64,000 nucleotides of DNA from Enterobacter sp. 10-1. Lineage in GTDB: Bacteria > Pseudomonadota > Gammaproteobacteria > Enterobacterales > Enterobacteriaceae. The position numbers and the translations under genes were made by a program. Positions within the stretch are counted from its first letter, which is position 1. Each line of letters begins with the position of its first letter. Below, piece after piece: positions 12,594 to 22,606 of this stretch. The stretch lies in the NCBI GenBank assembly GCA_002270295.1, contig NISF01000002.1, forward strand, positions 744,001-808,000, read 5' to 3'. Under the pieces are notes generated by a model. It had not been told where the DNA came from and did no database searches. It saw only the letters and a list, made by a program, of their open reading frames with translations.

Positions 12594-13319
12594 ATGGCAA
12601 CATTAACTGCAAAGAATCTCGCCAAAGCTTATAAAGGCCGCCGCGTGGTGGAAGACGTCAGTCTGACCGTCAACTCCGGTGAGATTGTCGGCCTGCTCGG
12701 CCCGAACGGCGCCGGCAAAACCACCACCTTCTACATGGTCGTCGGGATCGTGCCGCGCGACGCCGGTAATATTATCATCGACGATGAAGATATCAGCCTG
12801 CTGCCGCTTCACGCCCGCGCGCGCCGGGGCATTGGCTACCTGCCGCAGGAAGCCTCGATTTTCCGTCGCCTGAGCGTCTACGACAACCTGATGGCGGTGC
12901 TGCAGATCCGTGACGATCTGAGCAGCGAACAGCGTGACGATCGCGCGAAAGAACTGATGGAAGAGTTCCATATCGAGCATCTGCGCGATAGCCTCGGTCA
13001 GGCGCTTTCCGGCGGCGAACGTCGCCGCGTTGAAATTGCCCGCGCGCTGGCCGCGAACCCTAAATTTATCCTTCTGGATGAACCGTTTGCCGGCGTTGAC
13101 CCCATTTCGGTTATCGATATCAAACGCATCATCGAGCACCTGCGCGACAGCGGTCTTGGCGTGCTGATCACCGACCATAACGTCAGGGAAACGCTGGCCG
13201 TCTGCGAACGCGCGTATATCGTCAGCCAGGGCCACCTGATCGCCCACGGTACACCGCAGCAAATCCTTGAAGACGAGCAGGTTAAGCGCGTGTATCTTGG
13301 GGAAGACTTCAGACTCTGA
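12594..13319 (+). CDS. lptB: LPS export ABC transporter ATPase LptB
   Basis: ATPase that powers LPS extraction with LptF/LptG. It has 241 residues with Walker A GPNGAGKT (36-43), signature [14 protein letters not shown], Walker [14 protein letters not shown] and switch ITDHN. It begins 6 bp after lptA and precedes rpoN by 47 bp, the classical lptB-rpoN junction. Confidence 0.98.
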   Translation: MATLTAKNLAKAYKGRRVVEDVSLTVNSGEIVGLLGPNGAGKTTTFYMVVGIVPRDAGNIIIDDEDISLLPLHARARRGIGYLPQEASIFRRLSVYDNLMAVLQIRDDLSSEQRDDRAKELMEEFHIEHLRDSLGQALSGGERRRVEIARALAANPKFILLDEPFAGVDPISVIDIKRIIEHLRDSGLGVLITDHNVRETLAVCERAYIVSQGHLIAHGTPQQILEDEQVKRVYLGEDFRL

Positions 13320-13366
13320 TAGGGTAGAGGTTACAGACGTTTTAGCCGGAGATATTAGCCCTGAAT

Positions 13367-14800
13367 ATGAAGCAAGGTTTGCAATTAAGGCTAAGCCAAC
13401 AGCTTGCCATGACGCCACAACTGCAGCAGGCCATACGTTTGCTGCAGCTGTCCACGTTAGAACTCCAGCAGGAACTCCAGCAGGCGCTGGAGAGTAATCC
13501 GTTGCTTGAGCAAACCGATCTTCACGATGAGGTAGAAACCAAAGAGGTCGAGGACCGCGAATCGCTGGATAGCGTAGACGCTCTTGAACAAAAAGATATG
13601 CCGGAGGAGCTGCCGCTCGACGCCAGCTGGGATGAAATCTACACCGCCGGCACGCCGTCGGGCAACGGCGTCGATTATCAGGACGACGAGCTGCCAATTT
13701 ATCAAGGCGAAACGACCCAAAGCCTGCAGGATTACCTGATGTGGCAGGTGGAGCTGACGCCGTTCACCGATACCGACCGCGCGATCGCCACCTCGATCGT
13801 CGATGCCGTTGATGACACCGGTTACCTCACTATTCGCCTGGAAGATATTGTCGAGAGCATCGACGATGACGAAATCGGCCTTGAAGAAGTGGAAGCGGTA
13901 CTCAAGCGCATCCAGCGTTTCGACCCGGTTGGCGTGGCGGCAAAAGATCTGCGCGACTGCCTGCTGGTTCAGCTATCACAATACGCCAAAGAGACGCCGT
14001 GGCTGGAAGAAGCCCGGCTCATCATCAGCGATCATCTCGATCTGCTCGCCAACCACGACTTTCGTTCCCTGATGCGCGTCACGCGGCTGAAAGAGGACGT
14101 TCTGAAAGAAGCGGTTAATCTGATCCAGTCGTTAGATCCGCGCCCGGGTCAGTCGATCCAAACCAGCGAACCGGAATACGTGATTCCCGATGTGCTGGTG
14201 CGCAAGGTCAGCGATCGCTGGGTGGTAGAGCTGAATTCCGATAGCATCCCGCGCCTGAAAATCAACCAGCACTACGCCGCAATGGGTAACAGCACGCGCA
14301 ACGATGCCGATAGCCAGTTTATCCGCAGCAACCTGCAGGAAGCCCGCTGGCTGATAAAAAGCCTGGAAAGCCGCAACGATACGCTGCTGCGCGTCAGCCG
14401 CTGCATCGTCGAACAGCAGCAGGCCTTCTTTGAACAGGGCGAAGAGTTTATGAAACCGATGGTGTTGGCGGACATCGCTCAGGCCGTCGAGATGCATGAA
14501 TCGACGATTTCACGCGTTACCACGCAAAAGTACCTGCACAGTCCGCGCGGTATTTTTGAACTGAAGTATTTCTTCTCCAGCCACGTGAACACCGAAGGCG
14601 GAGGCGAGGCATCGTCGACCGCAATTCGCGCATTGGTGAAGAAGTTAATCGCCGCGGAGAACCCCGCGAAGCCGTTGAGTGACAGTAAGCTCACCACCAT
14701 TCTGTCTGAACAGGGTATCATGGTGGCGCGCCGCACCGTCGCTAAGTACCGAGAGTCTTTATCCATTCCGCCGTCTAACCAGCGTAAACAGCTGGTGTGA
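13367..14800 (+). CDS. rpoN: RNA polymerase sigma-54 factor
   Basis: Alternative sigma factor for nitrogen-regulated and other enhancer-dependent promoters (-24/-12). It has 477 residues, as in E. coli: a Q/L-rich activator-interacting region I ([21 protein letters not shown]), an acidic linker, the core-binding domain, an HTH, and the C-terminal RpoN box [10 protein letters not shown] that reads the -24 element. Followed by hpf with a 22-bp gap. Confidence 0.98.
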   Translation: MKQGLQLRLSQQLAMTPQLQQAIRLLQLSTLELQQELQQALESNPLLEQTDLHDEVETKEVEDRESLDSVDALEQKDMPEELPLDASWDEIYTAGTPSGNGVDYQDDELPIYQGETTQSLQDYLMWQVELTPFTDTDRAIATSIVDAVDDTGYLTIRLEDIVESIDDDEIGLEEVEAVLKRIQRFDPVGVAAKDLRDCLLVQLSQYAKETPWLEEARLIISDHLDLLANHDFRSLMRVTRLKEDVLKEAVNLIQSLDPRPGQSIQTSEPEYVIPDVLVRKVSDRWVVELNSDSIPRLKINQHYAAMGNSTRNDADSQFIRSNLQEARWLIKSLESRNDTLLRVSRCIVEQQQAFFEQGEEFMKPMVLADIAQAVEMHESTISRVTTQKYLHSPRGIFELKYFFSSHVNTEGGGEASSTAIRALVKKLIAAENPAKPLSDSKLTTILSEQGIMVARRTVAKYRESLSIPPSNQRKQLV

Positions 14801-14822
14801 CCCAACCGATAAGGAAGACACT

Positions 14823-15110
14823 ATGCAGCTCAACATTACAGGACACAACGTCGAAATAACCCCGGCACTGCGCGAGTTCGTCAACGCGAAGTTCAGCAAA
14901 CTGGAGCAGTTTTTCGACAGGATCAATCAGGTCTATATTGTGTTAAAAGTAGAGAAGGTGACGCAAATTGCGGACGCCAATCTGCATGTCAACGGTGGCG
15001 AAATCCATGCCAGTGCGGAAGGGCAGGATATGTATGCCGCTATCGATGGTCTCATCGATAAGCTGGCACGACAGCTAACAAAACATAAAGATAAACTAAA
15101 ACAACACTAA
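14823..15110 (+). CDS. hpf: Ribosome hibernation-promoting factor (short form)
   Basis: Binds the 30S decoding region in stationary phase and promotes 100S dimers together with RMF. The product is the 95-residue short form starting MQLNITGHNVEITPALREFV, with the S30AE/YfiA fold. The ATG has a GGAAG Shine-Dalgarno just upstream; a longer open frame overlapping rpoN is not credible. Part of the rpoN-hpf-ptsN-rapZ-npr unit. Confidence 0.97.
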   Translation: MQLNITGHNVEITPALREFVNAKFSKLEQFFDRINQVYIVLKVEKVTQIADANLHVNGGEIHASAEGQDMYAAIDGLIDKLARQLTKHKDKLKQH

Positions 15111-15183
15111 TTGTCCGGGCGATCCTCCCTGCCAGCCGTCGGCTGTTGTCGTCAGCTGGCAGGGAGCGAGCTCAGGTGAAATT

Positions 15184-15672
15184 ATGATGAACAACGATTC
15201 AGCTCTACAACTGAGCAATGTCCTTAACCAGGAATGTACCCGTAGCCAGGTGCACTGCCAGAGCAAGAAACGCGCGCTGGAGATCATCAGCGAGCTGGCG
15301 GCAAAGCAGCTAGGTCTGCCGTCCCAGGTGGTATTCGAAGCGATCCTCACCCGCGAGAAAATGGGCAGTACCGGAATTGGCAACGGCATCGCCATTCCGC
15401 ACGGTAAGCTTGAAGAGGATACGCTGCGCGCGGTTGGCGTTTTTGTGCAGCTGGAAACGCCGATCGCCTTTGATGCGATCGACAATCAGCCCGTCGATCT
15501 GCTGTTTGCGCTTCTGGTGCCGGCCGATCAGACAAAAACCCATTTGCATACGCTGTCGCTGGTAGCAAAACGGCTGGCGGACAAAACGATTTGCCGCCGC
15601 CTGCGCGCCGCGCAAAGCGACGAAGAGCTGTATGAGATTATCACCGAAGCAGGAAGCAGCGATGACGCATAA
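15184..15672 (+). CDS. ptsN: Nitrogen-PTS enzyme IIA (EIIA-Ntr)
   Basis: Terminal phospho-acceptor of the PtsP-Npr-PtsN chain; in E. coli its unphosphorylated form controls K+ uptake and other targets. It has 162 residues with the PTS EIIA type-2 fold and phosphorylatable His73 in AIPHGK. ATG codons at 15184 and 15187 are both possible; the first gives the usual family length. No EIIB/EIIC partner is nearby, as expected for this regulatory branch. Confidence 0.97.
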   Translation: MMNNDSALQLSNVLNQECTRSQVHCQSKKRALEIISELAAKQLGLPSQVVFEAILTREKMGSTGIGNGIAIPHGKLEEDTLRAVGVFVQLETPIAFDAIDNQPVDLLFALLVPADQTKTHLHTLSLVAKRLADKTICRRLRAAQSDEELYEIITEAGSSDDA

Positions 15673-15717
15673 CGGGAGCCATAGCCTCCCCTTTATCGTA
15701 CTGAGGAGAAACGGTAC

Positions 15718-16572
15718 ATGGTACTGATGATCGTCAGCGGCCGCTCAGGATCGGGGAAATCCGTCGCCCTGCGGGCGCTGGAAGATATGGGCTTCTACTG
15801 CGTAGATAACCTGCCGGTAGTGCTGCTGCCCGAACTGGCGAGATCGCTGGCCGACAGAAACATTTCCGCCGCCGTCAGCATTGACGTGCGCAACATGCCG
15901 GAGTCGCCAGAAATCTTTGAGCAGGCGATGAAGAACCTGCCTGAGGCGTTTTCTCCTCAGCTGCTGTTCCTTGATGCCGATCGCAACACGCTGATTCGTC
16001 GCTACAGCGACACGCGTCGCCTGCATCCGCTTTCGAGTAAAAACCTGTCGCTTGAGAGCGCCATCGATGAAGAGAGCGCGCTGCTGGAGCCGCTGCGCTC
16101 CCGCGCCGACCTGATTGTCGACACCTCAGAAATGTCGGTACATGAGCTGGCAGAAATGCTGCGCACGCGCCTGTTGGGCAAACGCGAGCGCGAGCTCACC
16201 ATGGTCTTTGAATCCTTTGGCTTTAAGCACGGTATTCCGATCGATGCCGATTACGTCTTCGACGTGCGCTTCCTGCCTAACCCGCACTGGGACCCCAAGC
16301 TGCGTCCGATGACCGGCCTCGATAAGCCCGTTGCCGCCTTCCTCGACCGGCACACGGAAGTTCACAACTTTATTTATCAGACCCGCAGCTATCTTGAGCT
16401 ATGGTTACCCATGCTGGAGACCAATAACCGCAGCTATCTGACGGTCGCTATCGGTTGTACCGGCGGTAAACATCGTTCGGTCTATATCGCCGAACAACTG
16501 GCCGACTACTTCCGCTCGCGCGGTAAAAACGTGCAGTCGCGTCACCGGACTCTGGAAAAACGCAAATCATGA
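15718..16572 (+). CDS. rapZ: RNase adapter protein RapZ
   Basis: RNA-binding adapter that senses glucosamine-6-phosphate and presents sRNA GlmZ to RNase E. It has 284 residues with N-terminal Walker A GRSGSGKS (8-15) and the conserved C-terminal block [13 protein letters not shown]. The gene overlaps npr by four bases (ATGA). A GAGGAGA Shine-Dalgarno precedes the start. Confidence 0.97.
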   Translation: MVLMIVSGRSGSGKSVALRALEDMGFYCVDNLPVVLLPELARSLADRNISAAVSIDVRNMPESPEIFEQAMKNLPEAFSPQLLFLDADRNTLIRRYSDTRRLHPLSSKNLSLESAIDEESALLEPLRSRADLIVDTSEMSVHELAEMLRTRLLGKRERELTMVFESFGFKHGIPIDADYVFDVRFLPNPHWDPKLRPMTGLDKPVAAFLDRHTEVHNFIYQTRSYLELWLPMLETNNRSYLTVAIGCTGGKHRSVYIAEQLADYFRSRGKNVQSRHRTLEKRKS

Positions 16573-16841
16573 CCGTAAAGCAGAGCGTTGAGATCACCAA
16601 TAAGCTGGGCATGCACGCTCGCCCGGCGATGAAGCTGTTCGAGCTGATGCAAAATTTCGATGCTGAAGTGCTGCTGCGCAACGATGAGGGCACGGAGGCG
16701 GAAGCCAATAGCGTGATTGCTCTGCTGATGCTCGACTCTGCGAAGGGTCGGCAAATTGAGATTGAGGCCAACGGTCCGCAGGAAGTCGAAGCGCTGGCCG
16801 CGGTTATTGCGCTGTTTAACGCCGGTTTTGACGAAGACTAA
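16569..16841 (+). CDS. npr: Phosphocarrier protein NPr
   Basis: HPr-like carrier of the nitrogen PTS, passing phosphate from PtsP to PtsN. It has 90 residues with active-site His16 in [10 protein letters not shown], and lacks the sugar-PTS context. Translationally coupled to rapZ through the ATGA overlap; last gene of the rpoN operon and convergent with mtgA. A GGT-rich imperfect inverted repeat (16854-16883) lies between the two stop codons but lacks a clear T-run. Confidence 0.97.
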   Translation: MTVKQSVEITNKLGMHARPAMKLFELMQNFDAEVLLRNDEGTEAEANSVIALLMLDSAKGRQIEIEANGPQEVEALAAVIALFNAGFDED

Positions 16842-16901
16842 CGCTGGCGTTATTCCCCCGGTCGCGCGATGCTTACCGGGGAAAAACAACTGCCGACAGC
16901 A

Positions 16902-17627
16902 TCAGTACAGCCTGTTCTCCCGCATAAACCCTTCTCCGCCGAGCTGACGCATCTGACGTAAGATCCACGCCTGTCGACTGCGAACATAGCCCGACGGCGC
17001 ATCCGCGCGAAAGCGGATCGGATTAGGCAATACGGCAGCCAGCAGCGCCGCTTCCGCAGGCGTCAACCTGCTTGCCGGCTTATGGAAGTAGCGCTGTGAC
17101 GCAGCTTCAACGCCAAACGTCCCCTCGCCAAACTCCGCGATATTCAGATAAACGGTGAGGATGCGTTTTTTACTCCATACCGTTTCTATCCCTACCGTCA
17201 GACCGGCCTCCAGCCCCTTACGCAGCCAGCTGCGACCATCCCATAAAAACAGGTTTTTGGCCGTCTGCTGAGACAGGGTCGACGCGCCGCGAACGCGGTT
17301 TTCATTACGTTCATTATGCGCCAGCGCTTTTTCTATCGCCGGCACATCAAAGCCCCAATGATCGGGGAACTTTTGGTCCTCAGCCGCCATCACCGCCAGC
17401 CCCATCCACGGCGATATCTCATCCATCCCCACCCAATCGGAGTGGGCGACATAATGAAAATTACCGCTCAGCCAGGCGCCGACCTGCCGCTCCAGCATTA
17501 CCGCCGAGAAAGGCACCGGCAGCACGCTAAACAGCGCTATACCGCCCCCCCAAAAAGCGGCGGCAACCAGCAGCACGCGCAGCAGCCCACGCTTTACCAT
17601 CCGCAGCGGTGAAAAGCGGGTCTTCAT
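16902..17627 (-). CDS. mtgA: Monofunctional peptidoglycan glycosyltransferase
   Basis: Polymerises lipid II into glycan strands without transpeptidase activity. It has 241 residues with one N-terminal transmembrane helix and a GT51 domain carrying the catalytic Glu in [14 protein letters not shown], plus [14 protein letters not shown] and the [15 protein letters not shown] block. Its start overlaps the elbB stop (ATGA). Confidence 0.96.
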   Translation of the reverse strand: MKTRFSPLRMVKRGLLRVLLVAAAFWGGGIALFSVLPVPFSAVMLERQVGAWLSGNFHYVAHSDWVGMDEISPWMGLAVMAAEDQKFPDHWGFDVPAIEKALAHNERNENRVRGASTLSQQTAKNLFLWDGRSWLRKGLEAGLTVGIETVWSKKRILTVYLNIAEFGEGTFGVEAASQRYFHKPASRLTPAEAALLAAVLPNPIRFRADAPSGYVRSRQAWILRQMRQLGGEGFMRENRLY

Positions 17628-18277
17628 GCCGTAAGAACCAGCACGCGCGCCACCAGTTTCTCAATCCCGCTCGCCGCTTCGGCTATATTCTGCGCCAGCA
17701 TATAGGCCGGCGTGGTCACGACTTTATTCTCTTCATCAACCACAATGTCATCTACCGGACAGGGCACATGCTCGGCCCCCATATCTTCCAGCGCTTCGGC
17801 GGTATCCAGATCGGTGCCAATGGTTACCCGCAGCGGAGCGGGCAGGATTTTTGGCAGCAGCGCCGGCGCGATGCAGATAAAGCCCAGCGGTTTACCGGCC
17901 CGATGCATAGCCTGCGTCAGCGCCTTCAGCTCGTCGTCCACGGTACATTCACCGCCCTGCGAGGCGAAGCTGCTGAGGTTTTTCGCGGCGCCAAATCCGC
18001 CGGGAACAATCAGCGCATCGAGATCATCGGCCCGGGCGTCGGACAGCGGCTGGATCTCACCGCGGGCGATACGCGCCGCTTCAACCAGCACGTTGCGGCT
18101 TTCGGACTGGAGCTCGCCGGTCAGATGGTTGATAACATCCGTTTGCGCTTTATCAGGAGCAAAGCACACCGCCTGGGCGCCGCCGCGAGCAATCGCCAGC
18201 AGGGTAATAACCGCCTCATGAATTTCCGTGCCGTCATAGACACCGCAACCGCTTAATACGACACCAATCTTTTTCAT
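17624..18277 (-). CDS. elbB: Glyoxalase-like DJ-1/PfpI protein ElbB
   Basis: DJ-1/PfpI-superfamily protein; the E. coli homologue has been described as an isoprenoid-biosynthesis-linked protein with weak glyoxalase activity. The 217-residue form starts [19 protein letters not shown]. The nucleophile-elbow cysteine lies in [15 protein letters not shown] codon directly precedes the ATG in frame; the ATG was chosen by family N-terminus, with AGGAG upstream. Coupled to mtgA by overlap. Confidence 0.94.
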   Translation of the reverse strand: MKKIGVVLSGCGVYDGTEIHEAVITLLAIARGGAQAVCFAPDKAQTDVINHLTGELQSESRNVLVEAARIARGEIQPLSDARADDLDALIVPGGFGAAKNLSSFASQGGECTVDDELKALTQAMHRAGKPLGFICIAPALLPKILPAPLRVTIGTDLDTAEALEDMGAEHVPCPVDDIVVDEENKVVTTPAYMLAQNIAEAASGIEKLVARVLVLTA

Positions 18278-18419
18278 CACCCCAGCTCCTTAGTGCAAAC
18301 TTGCTGAAACCAGTCAAAAATTTTGATTTACCCGCATTGCTTCACATATTTGACTGATTCATGTAACAAATAATTTAAGGTTTGCTATCTTAATCAGCGA
18401 GCAAACCAAATCCTCGGGT

Positions 18420-18520
18420 TGCGCCCTGTAAAAAATATCTCTAAAAATTGTGGCGCAACGACCAGTTCCCTGGTGTTGGCGCAGTGTTCGCGCACCCCGG
18501 TTTATCCGGGGTCATTTTTT
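18420..18520 (+). ncRNA. arcZ: Hfq-dependent small RNA ArcZ
   Basis: ArcZ (RyhA/SraH) activates rpoS translation and represses flhDC and other mRNAs; it lies between elbB and arcB, opposite arcB, in enterics. The conserved 3' part is unmistakable: TTCCCTGGTGTTGGCGCAG (the processed seed region) followed by the intrinsic terminator ACCCCGG-TTTAT-CCGGGGT and TTTTTT. The 5' end is placed by homology near GTTGCGCCCTG and is uncertain by about 20 nt. The RNA would be about 100 nt, shorter than the ~121 nt of E. coli. The terminator overlaps the arcB stop on the opposite strand. Confidence 0.9.
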
Positions 18521-20851
18521 ATCTGCCGCCGCAACCCACGCCTTCAGCACGGCCACATCGTTCTGCCACTCCGATTTCATCTCTTCAACCCATTCACCAA
18601 CGTTATCTGACCACGCGGGCAGATCCGGCGTCTGAATCTGCTGTCCAAGCTGCTGAATGTGGCGCAGGCCGATAGAGCCCGCGGCGCCCTTAATCTTATG
18701 GCCTTCATCGACAATCCCTTTCTGGTCGCGGGCGGTGAGGTTGGACTCCAGCACCGCCAGATAGCCCGGCATCATCTTCTCGAAAACCGCCAGACCGTCG
18801 TTGATAAGCTTCGGCCCCACCAGCTCGATATACTGCTCCAGCATCGGAATATCCAGCACCGACGCCGATTTCGCGATATCAGCGGCCGGCGCCTCATCCT
18901 GGTCATCGTCCGGCGAATCCCAGAACTTTTTGATAATTGCGGTTAGCGCCGGGACCGACAGCGGTTTACTCAGCACATCATCCATGCCGGCATCCAGGTA
19001 CTCTTTCTTGTCCTTCAGGACGTTGGCCGTGAGCGCCACCAGCGGCGGCAGCTCGTCGGCGGCAAAGCGCTGCTTCAGGTGGCGCGAAATATCGAGGCCG
19101 GTCATGTCCGGTAGCTGAATATCCAGCAGCACCAGGTCATATTCACCGGGTTCGAACATCTCCAGCGCGGCTTTGCCGGTCATCGCCACATCGACGCTGT
19201 TGCCCAGCTTTTCCAGCACCGAGCGGGCGACAATCACGTTAAGCTCAATATCCTCAACCAGCAGCACGTTCAGCGCCGGGAGCGGCATTTCATCGTCCGC
19301 CAGCGTGTCTTCAACTTCCTCCGCTACCGCAGGCGCATGCACGGTTAAGGTAAAGGTTGCGCCCTGCCCCGGCTGGCTGGTGACGTTGATGTCGCCGCCC
19401 ATATTGCGCGCCAGCCGGCGCGACACCGCCAGGCCAATCCCGGTGCCGGTGGCAGGTTTCCCGCCGTGGCTATCCTTAACCTGGTAGTACATCGCGAAGA
19501 TTTTATCCTGCTCCGCTTGCGGGATGCCGATACCGGAATCCTCAACCTCAAAGTGCAGAATATCGCCCTCATCGTAGCGAATACGTACGGTCACGTTGCC
19601 GCCCTGAGGGGTAAATTTGACCGCGTTACTGATGAGGTTCCACAGGATCTGCCGCAGGCGGGTACCGTCGGTTACCACCTTATGCGGCAACGGAAGCGTC
19701 GGGTCCATCACAAAGCGCAGGCCTTTCTGCTGCGCCTGCAGGCCGGAGAGGTTTTCGAGGTCGGCGAGGAAGCTGGTGAAGTCGACCGGCTGATTATCGA
19801 GCTGGACCTTACGCCGCTCCATCTTATCCATATCGATAATATCGTTGAAGATATTGCCCAGCGTCACCGCCGATACATGGATCGTTTTCAGATATTTTTC
19901 CTGCTCGCCGGTAAGTTCGGTATCCAGCAGGATGCGGCTGAGCCCCACGATGCCGTTAAGCGGCGTACGCAGCTCGTGGCTGATGGTTGAGATAAAGGTC
20001 GTCTTGTCGCGGCTGGCGCGCTCCAGAGCGTCCTGGTAGCGCTTACGTTCGGTAATATCGCGACCGAAGCCCATCAGGCCACGGCGTTTGCCGACGCGAT
20101 CGTAGTAAGGAACCTTGCGGATTTCGAAGCAGGCCTTGCGCCCGTCCGGGTAATCCAGCCACTGTTCATAGGTCAGAGAGACGTTATGTCGGAATACCTT
20201 TTCATCCGTTTCCAGCACTTTCTCCGCCGCTTCCTCGTTATAGACATCCTGCGGCTTGAGGTGAATAAGCTGCTTCTCGCTTTTACCTGTCAGCAGCTCC
20301 ATCGCCCGGTTACATCCGGAAAATTCTTTATCTTCATTGCGATAAAAAACAAGGTCCGGCGAGGCGTCGAGGAATGAGCGCAGGAAGGAGGACTGCTGTT
20401 CGAGCTGAATTTGCGTCTCTTCACGCTCTTTCATTTCGATCTTCAGCTGTTCCAGCGTCGTTTCGCGTTCCGCTTCCGCCTTCTCGCGCTCGCCAATCTC
20501 CTGATTGAGCTGCGCGATGTTGTCTTTGAGCTGCACGGTGAGCTTCAGATCCCGCTCGCGCATCTCCTCCAGCTTCTCCACCAGCCTCGAGAGGCGCTGT
20601 CGCGACTCCTCCAGCTGCTCAACCACCACCGACAGAAAGTAGACCGCCCACGGGGTAATCAGCAGGCCAAAGAAGATAGAGCGGATCACATCGATACTTT
20701 CAACCTGACCGTGCAGCACCATCGTAACGGCCATCTGTACCACAATCGCCAGCACCACCAGGGCCAGGGCTAACAGCATGGAAAAACGCACCAGACCTAG
20801 CTTCATCATCAGGTCAACATAGTACTGCGCCAGCATACGGATTTGCTTCAT
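18512..20851 (-). CDS. arcB: Anoxic redox-control hybrid sensor kinase ArcB
   Basis: Membrane tripartite sensor kinase that senses quinone redox state and phosphorylates ArcA. The 779-residue form starts MKQIRMLAQYYVDLMM. In order it has two transmembrane helices (about 22-77), a coiled coil/leucine zipper (80-150), a PAS domain with redox cysteines Cys180 and Cys241, a HisKA domain with His292 (ISHELRTPLNG), the HATPase (DSGIGIP, GTGIGLAV), a receiver Asp in LVLLDIQLPDM, and an HPt His in EGHKIKGAAGS. An ATG ten codons upstream is rejected; AAGGAATC precedes the chosen start. Confidence 0.98.
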   Translation of the reverse strand: MKQIRMLAQYYVDLMMKLGLVRFSMLLALALVVLAIVVQMAVTMVLHGQVESIDVIRSIFFGLLITPWAVYFLSVVVEQLEESRQRLSRLVEKLEEMRERDLKLTVQLKDNIAQLNQEIGEREKAEAERETTLEQLKIEMKEREETQIQLEQQSSFLRSFLDASPDLVFYRNEDKEFSGCNRAMELLTGKSEKQLIHLKPQDVYNEEAAEKVLETDEKVFRHNVSLTYEQWLDYPDGRKACFEIRKVPYYDRVGKRRGLMGFGRDITERKRYQDALERASRDKTTFISTISHELRTPLNGIVGLSRILLDTELTGEQEKYLKTIHVSAVTLGNIFNDIIDMDKMERRKVQLDNQPVDFTSFLADLENLSGLQAQQKGLRFVMDPTLPLPHKVVTDGTRLRQILWNLISNAVKFTPQGGNVTVRIRYDEGDILHFEVEDSGIGIPQAEQDKIFAMYYQVKDSHGGKPATGTGIGLAVSRRLARNMGGDINVTSQPGQGATFTLTVHAPAVAEEVEDTLADDEMPLPALNVLLVEDIELNVIVARSVLEKLGNSVDVAMTGKAALEMFEPGEYDLVLLDIQLPDMTGLDISRHLKQRFAADELPPLVALTANVLKDKKEYLDAGMDDVLSKPLSVPALTAIIKKFWDSPDDDQDEAPAADIAKSASVLDIPMLEQYIELVGPKLINDGLAVFEKMMPGYLAVLESNLTARDQKGIVDEGHKIKGAAGSIGLRHIQQLGQQIQTPDLPAWSDNVGEWVEEMKSEWQNDVAVLKAWVAAADKK

Positions 20852-20935
20852 AAGGGATTCCTTCGCCACAACTGTGCACAATAATACCCAATTCTAAGCG
20901 AGGCGCCGTAAGTTGTGCGAAAAATGCCGATCCTC

Positions 20936-20985
20936 TTCATACTTCAGGCCGCAGCGGTGCGGGCTGCCGGCTGAATTATCCCCGG
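20936..20985. repeat. Possible degenerate ERIC end-fragment
   Basis: TTCATACTTCAGGCCGCAG followed by GGTGCGGGCTGCCGGCTGAATTATCC resembles one ERIC end (CATACTTCAAGCTGCA...) fused to a GAATTAT-type opposite end with the centre missing. It lies between arcB and yhcC. The match is short and may be chance. Confidence 0.35.
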
Positions 20986-21004
20986 CGCCGCGCCATGTTC
21001 TGGC

Positions 21005-21934
21005 TTACACCGCGGGCGGGTTCCACGCGCGTCCCAGCGCCGAACCCTGCACGCCGTGTTGGTTCAGATAGCGATCCAGTTCGACCATCCCGGTCCAGCG
21101 ATTTTCGCACCACAGCGGCGCCAGCAGGGTTGGACGGCGGGCGCTGGCGGAGATTCGGTGATAAATCACCTCCGGCGGCGTATGGCGAATCATCTCTCCG
21201 GCGGTCACGGTATAGTCATCCAGCGCAATGCCGTTAAGACGCCCGGCCTGCCAGGCTTTCGCCATAATGCTGCCGGTGACAATATGCAGAGGATGCAGCT
21301 TGATGCCATCCACGCCGGTTCCGACAACCTGCTCCAGCGTTTGCAGGCAGTGGCTCTGCCCTTCGCCCGGAAGCCCGACAATCAAATGTGAACACACCTT
21401 TAGCCCGCGCGCTCTCGCCAGTCGGGTCGTGCGCTGATAGCAGGCAAAATCATGGCCGCGGTTAATCCGCCGCAGCGTTTTGTCGTGCGCCGTTTGCAGG
21501 CCCAGCTCCAGCCATACCTCGTAGCCCTGCTCCCGGTACTCCGTCAGCAGGTCCAGCACCGCTGCGGGGACACAATCCGGACGGGTGCCAACGCAGAGCC
21601 CGACAATATTGGCCTGGCTCACCGCCTGCTGATACATCCCGCGCAGCACCTGCACTTCAGCAAAGGTGCTGGTGTAGGCCTGAAAATAAGCCAGATAGCG
21701 CTTCGCGCGGTTAACCCGCTGCGCCTGAAGCGCCAGCTGCTCGGCAATCGAGCGGTGCTGCTGCTCTTCGTCGGCAAAAGAGGCGACATTGCAGAACGTA
21801 CAGCCCCCTCTGCCGATGGTGCCATCGCGATTTGGGCAGCTAAATCCACCATGCAGCGTCAGTTTATGAACCTTTTCGCCATAGCGGCGCATAAGATCCC
21901 CACCAAACATATTGACTAATTTTTGTAACTGCAT
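21005..21934 (-). CDS. yhcC: Radical SAM protein YhcC (TIGR01212 type)
   Basis: Predicted radical S-adenosylmethionine protein of unknown substrate. The 309-residue form starts MQLQKLVNMFGGDLM. The iron-sulfur cysteines are Cys33, Cys45 and Cys48 (SCPNRDGTIGRGGCTFCN), the wide-spaced arrangement of this family instead of the canonical CX3CX2C. The glycine-rich SAM-binding segment and LIVGLPGEG follow. An upstream in-frame ATG at 21976 is disfavoured by the family N-terminus. It is divergent from gltB. Confidence 0.93.
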   Translation of the reverse strand: MQLQKLVNMFGGDLMRRYGEKVHKLTLHGGFSCPNRDGTIGRGGCTFCNVASFADEEQQHRSIAEQLALQAQRVNRAKRYLAYFQAYTSTFAEVQVLRGMYQQAVSQANIVGLCVGTRPDCVPAAVLDLLTEYREQGYEVWLELGLQTAHDKTLRRINRGHDFACYQRTTRLARARGLKVCSHLIVGLPGEGQSHCLQTLEQVVGTGVDGIKLHPLHIVTGSIMAKAWQAGRLNGIALDDYTVTAGEMIRHTPPEVIYHRISASARRPTLLAPLWCENRWTGMVELDRYLNQHGVQGSALGRAWNPPAV

Positions 21935-22606
21935 AATCTGATAGACCGGCCTGAAAAAAGGGGCCAAGCCTGCCATTTTTAGTCACCTACGGCGATGACC
22001 TGGATCAATCGTCAGAGTGGCCGCTCACCTCATTGCATAAACACTCAATATAACTGCAATTTCATTCACGATTTCTATGATGACTTTTGCTTATACTTAA
22101 CCTCTGGTTTGCCATTATCTTCGCCGGGGTTAAAAACAGTGTTATTTCTGGCTCCAGAGATAATAAGCAGATAAATATTCTGCAATAAAAAGACACTTCA
22201 GCACAGATCGACAATGTTCCGCTATCGATATAGTGAGACAGATCACACTAGATTACGCTTCCCGGTACGTTTCAATAGCGTTAAAAACCCGTTAATATCT
22301 TTAATAATCATATCATTAAACACCTCATAGCACATTTTTGTATAAATAAGATTGCCATTTGACGTAAGTGTGGATTCCCGATAAGTTGGGAATCCGCTGG
22401 AAGCTTTCTGGATGAGCTCTCTGCTCATCATATTTATGCAGTAATTGAGATTCCCTCTTACAGCAAGTCCTCAAACTTGCGTACCGATGCGAAAAGGATT
22501 TAAAGAGGGCGAATGCGAGGTGCAAACCCCGTCGCCATGCTCTTTCTGTGCCCGTGCGCAATCGGTATCGGAGGGTGTCCCGTAGAGCCTGGGGAGGTTC
22601 ACTGAT
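21935..22606. promoter_or_regulatory. yhcC-gltB intergenic region with Lrp-like site and long gltB leader
   Basis: About 670 bp with no convincing gene. The centre is AT-rich. The segment CAGATAAATATTCTG (22168-22182) matches the Lrp consensus at about 13 of 15 positions, and a weaker copy (CCAGAGATAATAAGC) precedes it; gltBD is a classical Lrp-activated operon in E. coli. The last ~110 bp before gltB, from AAACCCCGTCGCCATGC onward, resemble the E. coli gltB leader at DNA level. Exact promoter elements were not resolved. Confidence 0.5.

Noticed and set aside
22243-22431. A 62-codon open frame on the minus strand upstream of gltB
   Set aside because: No ribosome-binding site, no family resemblance, and AT-rich promoter DNA easily gives such frames.
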